NCBI RefSeq assembly: GCF_027923705.1
Contig: NZ_AP026442.1
Span: 2,356,001-2,420,000 of the forward strand
Length of the DNA: 64,000 nt
Reading direction: 5' to 3'
DNA from: Cellulomonas sp. NTE-D12
GTDB lineage: Bacteria; Actinomycetota; Actinomycetes; Actinomycetales; Cellulomonadaceae
In this document: positions 61,076 through 64,000 of the stretch, piece after piece
Numbering within the stretch: position 1 is the first letter of the stretch
Layout: every line of letters starts with the position of its first letter
Notes under the pieces: model-generated
Seen by the model: only the letters and a program-made list of their open reading frames with translations
The model's database searches: none
What the model was told of the DNA's origin: nothing
Translations under genes and position numbers: made by a program

Positions 61076-61945
61076 TCACTCCGCCTCGCGCGCATCGGCG
61101 CTCGCAAGGAGCTCTCGCACGGACGTCGCGATCATCTCAGGCCGCTCAGCCTGCATGAGATGGGCCGAGTCCACCGCCTCGAACCGCCCGTCGGACAACG
61201 TCTGGACGTACAGCCGGTCGTGCTCCTGCGCGGACGCGACGAACGCGATCTCGTGCGGCTTCTGCCGCACGGGGCGAGACGCAGCCAGCACGGTCACCGG
61301 ACACGCCGGCGGCGCCGGCGGCCGCCCGCGGAAGTCGCGGATCCCGTCGGCCACCGCCCTCAGCTCCTTGCGCGTCTGCGCCGTCCCGGCCGGGGTGAAG
61401 TCCTCGTCGAGGATCGTCTGGCAGGTGTCGGGCGAGTAACCGGTGCGCAGGTTGCCGAGGAACAGGCCACGCAGCGCCCGGACGTGGGTCAGAAGCTGCA
61501 TCACGGCCATCATGCGGTCGGCCCCCGCCACTCTCGCGTCCCAGTCGTCGTACATCGGTGACGTCTCCGGCGTGGGGTCGACCAGGAGCAGGGCGCGCAG
61601 CCGCGGGGCGAGGCGCTCGGCCGCCCGGCGCGCGACGAGGCCTCCCATGCTGTGCGCGACGAGCACGAAGGGACGCGGGACGACCGCCTCGGTCATCGCG
61701 ACCAGGTCGTCCGCCATCTGCTCGATGCTCAGCGCCCCGGCGACCGGTTCGGTTCGCGGGCGTCCCGCGCGGTCGTAGGTGACCAGGCGGGCCGCGTCCG
61801 CGAGCAACGGCAGGACAGGATCCCAGCAGGTCCGCCCGGCGCCCGCTCCGGACTCGAAGACCACCCAGTCGTCACCCAGCCCCGACTCCTCGACGTACAC
61901 ACTGCGGCCGTTCACCGCCACCCGCCGGCCTGGGACGTCACGCAC
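61076..61945 (-). CDS. alpha/beta hydrolase
   Basis: A 289-residue alpha/beta-hydrolase. The oxyanion region is VVFESGAGAGRTCW, the nucleophile elbow VLVAHSMGGLVARRAAERL, the acid in LLLVDPTPETS, and the histidine in AVDSAHLMQAERPEMI. The GTG at 61945 is preferred because GGGGAGG lies five bases upstream; a longer frame from a TTG at 61987 is possible. It is divergent from an HTH regulator across a short gap and is probably controlled by it. Confidence 0.8.
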   Translation of the reverse strand: MRDVPGRRVAVNGRSVYVEESGLGDDWVVFESGAGAGRTCWDPVLPLLADAARLVTYDRAGRPRTEPVAGALSIEQMADDLVAMTEAVVPRPFVLVAHSMGGLVARRAAERLAPRLRALLLVDPTPETSPMYDDWDARVAGADRMMAVMQLLTHVRALRGLFLGNLRTGYSPDTCQTILDEDFTPAGTAQTRKELRAVADGIRDFRGRPPAPPACPVTVLAASRPVRQKPHEIAFVASAQEHDRLYVQTLSDGRFEAVDSAHLMQAERPEMIATSVRELLASADAREAE

Positions 61946-61988
61946 TGCTGCCTCCCCGATCAGTTTCAGATTCGATACCGGTCGCAAC

Positions 61989-61994
61989 TATGAC
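61989..61994 (+). promoter_or_regulatory. -10 element for the winged-helix regulator
   Basis: TATGAC lies eight bases before the GTG at 62003, with TTCAGA 18 bases further upstream as a weak -35. No ribosome binding site is seen, which fits a leaderless mRNA. Confidence 0.3.
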
Positions 61995-62002
61995 ACCATT
62001 GG

Positions 62003-62557
62003 GTGGTGAACGCCACGGAGGTCCTGCTGCATCCTGTGCGACTTCGGATCGTCGCTGCCCTGTCGGGCGCGTCGGAGCTGACCACCAAGCAGCTGTGCGA
62101 GCGCATCAGAGACGTCTCGCGCGTCACCGTGTACCGGCAGCTCGCCCTGCTGCTGGAGACCGGCTACATCGAGGTGGCCGGCGAGGACCGGGTCCGGGGC
62201 GCCGTCGAACGTCGGTACCGACTGCTCCCGGAGCGTCCGCGCATCGGCGCCGACCTGGCAGCGGAGATGACGATCGAGGACCACCGGCGCGGGTTCGCCG
62301 CCGCGATGGCCGTCCTGATCGCCGAGTTCAACGCCTACCTGGACCGCGAGGACGCCGATCCCGTCGCCGACCAGGTCGGCTACCGCCAGACGGTGCTCTG
62401 GCTCAGGCCCACCGAGCTCGCCGAGCTGCTGCGCCAGATGGTCGACGTGCTGCGTGGCTCGATGGGCAACGAGCCCGCGTCCGACAGACGGCCCTACGTG
62501 CTCAGCCCGGTCCTGTTCCCCCACGATCGGCAGACGCGGCCACGCGCCGACGCCTGA
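62003..62557 (+). CDS. ArsR-like winged-helix transcriptional regulator
   Basis: A 184-residue regulator. The N-terminal HTH is LLHPVRLRIVAALSGASELTTKQL, with SRVTVYRQLALLLETGYIEV as recognition helix and wing. A helical C-terminal half (GFAAAMAVLIAEFNAYLDRE, ELAELLRQMVDVLRGS) probably dimerises. This resembles the ArsR/HTH_20 proteins found next to alpha/beta hydrolases. Tandem GTGs at 62003 and 62006 are both possible starts. It is divergent from the hydrolase gene, its likely target. Confidence 0.8.
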   Translation: MVNATEVLLHPVRLRIVAALSGASELTTKQLCERIRDVSRVTVYRQLALLLETGYIEVAGEDRVRGAVERRYRLLPERPRIGADLAAEMTIEDHRRGFAAAMAVLIAEFNAYLDREDADPVADQVGYRQTVLWLRPTELAELLRQMVDVLRGSMGNEPASDRRPYVLSPVLFPHDRQTRPRADA

Positions 62558-62691
62558 TCCCGTCCCGGCCGGGGTCCGACGAGCCGCGGTGGCCCTCGCA
62601 GCACTGAGCTGCGGCGCCGCAGACGTCGGCCCGGGCCCGACCGCCGCACGCCGTCGTGCCCCCCACGCCCCGTGCCGGTCCCGTCCGGTGG

Positions 62692-63942
62692 TCAGCTCAC
62701 CGCGGCCTTCGCCGGGTCGAGCTGGGTCTGCAGACCGTTGAGGTCGTCGATGAGGCCCTGGATCCGGACCCGCTCCTTGGCCGCCGCCGCTTCAGCGGCC
62801 GCGGTCGCGGTCGCCCGCTGGGACAGGGCAGCGTGGTCGCGCGCCAGCAGAGCTGCGGCGGCGGACAACGTCTGCTCCGCCGGTGCCAACGGCAGCTTCG
62901 TGCCGTCCCACCACGTCCACGACAGCTGGAGCCCGTTGCGAGTCGAGGCGGGCATCGCGGCGACCTCGGCGACCTTTGCGTCGTACGCGCGTTGGTAGAA
63001 GGCCACCGATGCGCTGTCCGCGGTCTGCTGAGCGCGGTCCTGCGCGTTCTTCGTCTCGCTCACCGCCAGCGCCTTGGAGGCTTCCTGGATGGTGGTGCTC
63101 ATGCCGTCGAGCAGAGCCACGTCGGCTGTGTTCACAGCCACCAGCGCCGCCCGGTCCGCGATGAACCGCGCATAGACGGCCTCCAGCACAGGGTCGACCC
63201 CGCCGCCAGACGCCACGAGGGTGCCGACGTAGGCGAACATCTCCGTCGGACGGTTCTGCGGGTGCGAACCCACGGACCCGGCCAGCTCCTTCTGCAGCGT
63301 GCTGTCCGCCGGGAACGACGCCACGGCCGCCTCGAGCAGAGGAACCAGCCGGTCCCGCTCCCGCGTCGTGAGCGTCTCCCACGCCGCGTGCAACGTCTCG
63401 TGGGCGACGGTCAGCACCGCGAACCCGTGCAGCCGCGGATCGGCGGGCTCGTAGAGGACGATCTTGTTCAGACCCGTCAGGTAGCAGCCGACCGCCCCGT
63501 CAGCGAGCACGGCCATCGTGCGGGCGTTCACGCATTGGCCGGCAAAGCTCTTGGCGTCCAGCACGCGCGGGGCTGTGCCATAGAAGATCGCACGGCCCTG
63601 GGACGACAGGTGCGCCGCGTCAGCCAGCTGCACCGCCGTCGCCGAAGGCGCAGGAACCCGGCCTACCGCCCCCTGCGGGCGCGAGGCGACGGACGTCAGC
63701 ACAGCCGCCAGGTGGTCGCCCGTCACCAGCCACCAGCCGCCCCCCATGACGGCAAGGACCACGAGCGCCGCGACCGCTGCCCTCAACCCACGGCGACCGG
63801 TCCGGCGGGACGGCACCACCGGGAGCGGTTCGGCCATCCGCCACCCGGTCGGCCGGGTGGCATTCCCTGCGGCCTCGTCGATCACCCACTGCGGGATGCG
63901 ACCGCTGGGTGAGCGGGGCAAGTCGTCCGGGATCGGCACCAC
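62692..63942 (-). CDS. membrane-anchored protein with an HExxH zinc-protease motif
   Basis: A 416-residue protein. A basic cytoplasmic N-terminus is followed by one transmembrane helix (about 54-74, AAVAALVVLAVMGGGWWLV). The outer part contains VAHETLHAAWETL, with H181-E-x-x-H185 as a zinc-binding site, two cysteines (C137, C153) that could pair, and a coiled-coil C-terminus rich in Ala, Glu and Gln (about 270-410). It is probably a metalloprotease-like envelope protein. Two tandem GTGs (63942, 63939) are possible starts; the ribosome binding site is weak. Whether it cleaves anything is inferred from the motif alone. Confidence 0.65.
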   Translation of the reverse strand: MVPIPDDLPRSPSGRIPQWVIDEAAGNATRPTGWRMAEPLPVVPSRRTGRRGLRAAVAALVVLAVMGGGWWLVTGDHLAAVLTSVASRPQGAVGRVPAPSATAVQLADAAHLSSQGRAIFYGTAPRVLDAKSFAGQCVNARTMAVLADGAVGCYLTGLNKIVLYEPADPRLHGFAVLTVAHETLHAAWETLTTRERDRLVPLLEAAVASFPADSTLQKELAGSVGSHPQNRPTEMFAYVGTLVASGGGVDPVLEAVYARFIADRAALVAVNTADVALLDGMSTTIQEASKALAVSETKNAQDRAQQTADSASVAFYQRAYDAKVAEVAAMPASTRNGLQLSWTWWDGTKLPLAPAEQTLSAAAALLARDHAALSQRATATAAAEAAAAKERVRIQGLIDDLNGLQTQLDPAKAAVS

Positions 63943-64000
63943 AGAGTCACCATCGGCTCGTGGCGACCAGCCGTTAAGCCCGCCGGCATGGTCGCACCCG

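Overview
The window is GC-rich DNA (roughly 70-75% G+C by eye, strong G/C third-position preference) with short intergenic gaps, many 4-bp start/stop overlaps, frequent GTG and some TTG starts, and several apparently leaderless promoters. Together with MurT/GatD, F420 cofactor genes, a proposed F420-0 transporter cassette and MocR- and IclR-type regulators, this points to a high-GC actinobacterium, most likely of the order Micrococcales (Cellulomonas-like). The genus is a guess.

Left part (1-8446): the start of a gene that runs off the left edge, preceded by an FNR-type box; a Crp/Fnr regulator; carotenoid genes crtB-crtI; a divergent TetR regulator; and pyruvate oxidase poxB. Between poxB and the next operon sits a clearly lower-GC two-gene cassette: a reverse transcriptase with an intact YSDD motif and a helical C-terminal region, translationally coupled to a HEPN protein with an R-x4-H motif. 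This looks like an antiviral retroelement of the defence-associated (UG/Abi) RT class and is the best candidate here for an undescribed system.

8447-19425: a nine-gene leftward operon for reductive pyrimidine (or hydantoin) catabolism: beta-ureidopropionase, dihydropyrimidinase, a luciferase-like (LLM) oxidoreductase, an ABC importer of the NMT1/SsuA type, a class III aminotransferase and an SDR. A MocR-type regulator is divergent. The LLM enzyme may depend on F420. Directly to the right, 19601-24290 holds a three-gene BtuFCD-like cassette of the proposed F420-0 transporter family, coupled to cofD, with cofC convergent. A leader with partial cobalamin-riboswitch resemblance precedes it.

24400-42105 is mixed chromosomal content: an ABM-domain protein, two beta-propeller lipoproteins, an MFS drug exporter with a divergent TetR regulator and a clear palindromic operator, a SHOCT protein with a HemW-like radical SAM protein, a polytopic membrane protein, the MurT/GatD lipid II amidation pair, a flavin reductase, UppP, mannonate dehydratase followed by an MFS remnant, a GT2 glycosyltransferase with a small membrane partner, an alpha/beta hydrolase, and a GntR-TetR double-HTH regulator.

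42174-60927 is a large catabolic island: an IclR regulator with CoA-transferase AB and thiolase; aldehyde dehydrogenase, Fe-type alcohol dehydrogenase, cyclase and IclR1; a PotABCD-like ABC importer; IclR2; and a rightward operon of a DUF6282-like protein, a beta-keto acid cleavage enzyme, cupin, HpcH/HpaI aldolase, thioesterase and SDR, with a VOC protein convergent. Acetoacetate from the cleavage enzyme could feed the CoA transferase and thiolase. Two families of operator-like repeats link the two IclR genes to the promoter of the importer's binding protein. The substrate is unknown.

61076-64000: an alpha/beta hydrolase divergent from a winged-helix regulator, and a membrane-anchored protein with an HExxH motif. 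No rRNA, tRNA, CRISPR array or insertion sequence was recognised, and no gap without a gene exceeds 300 bases.
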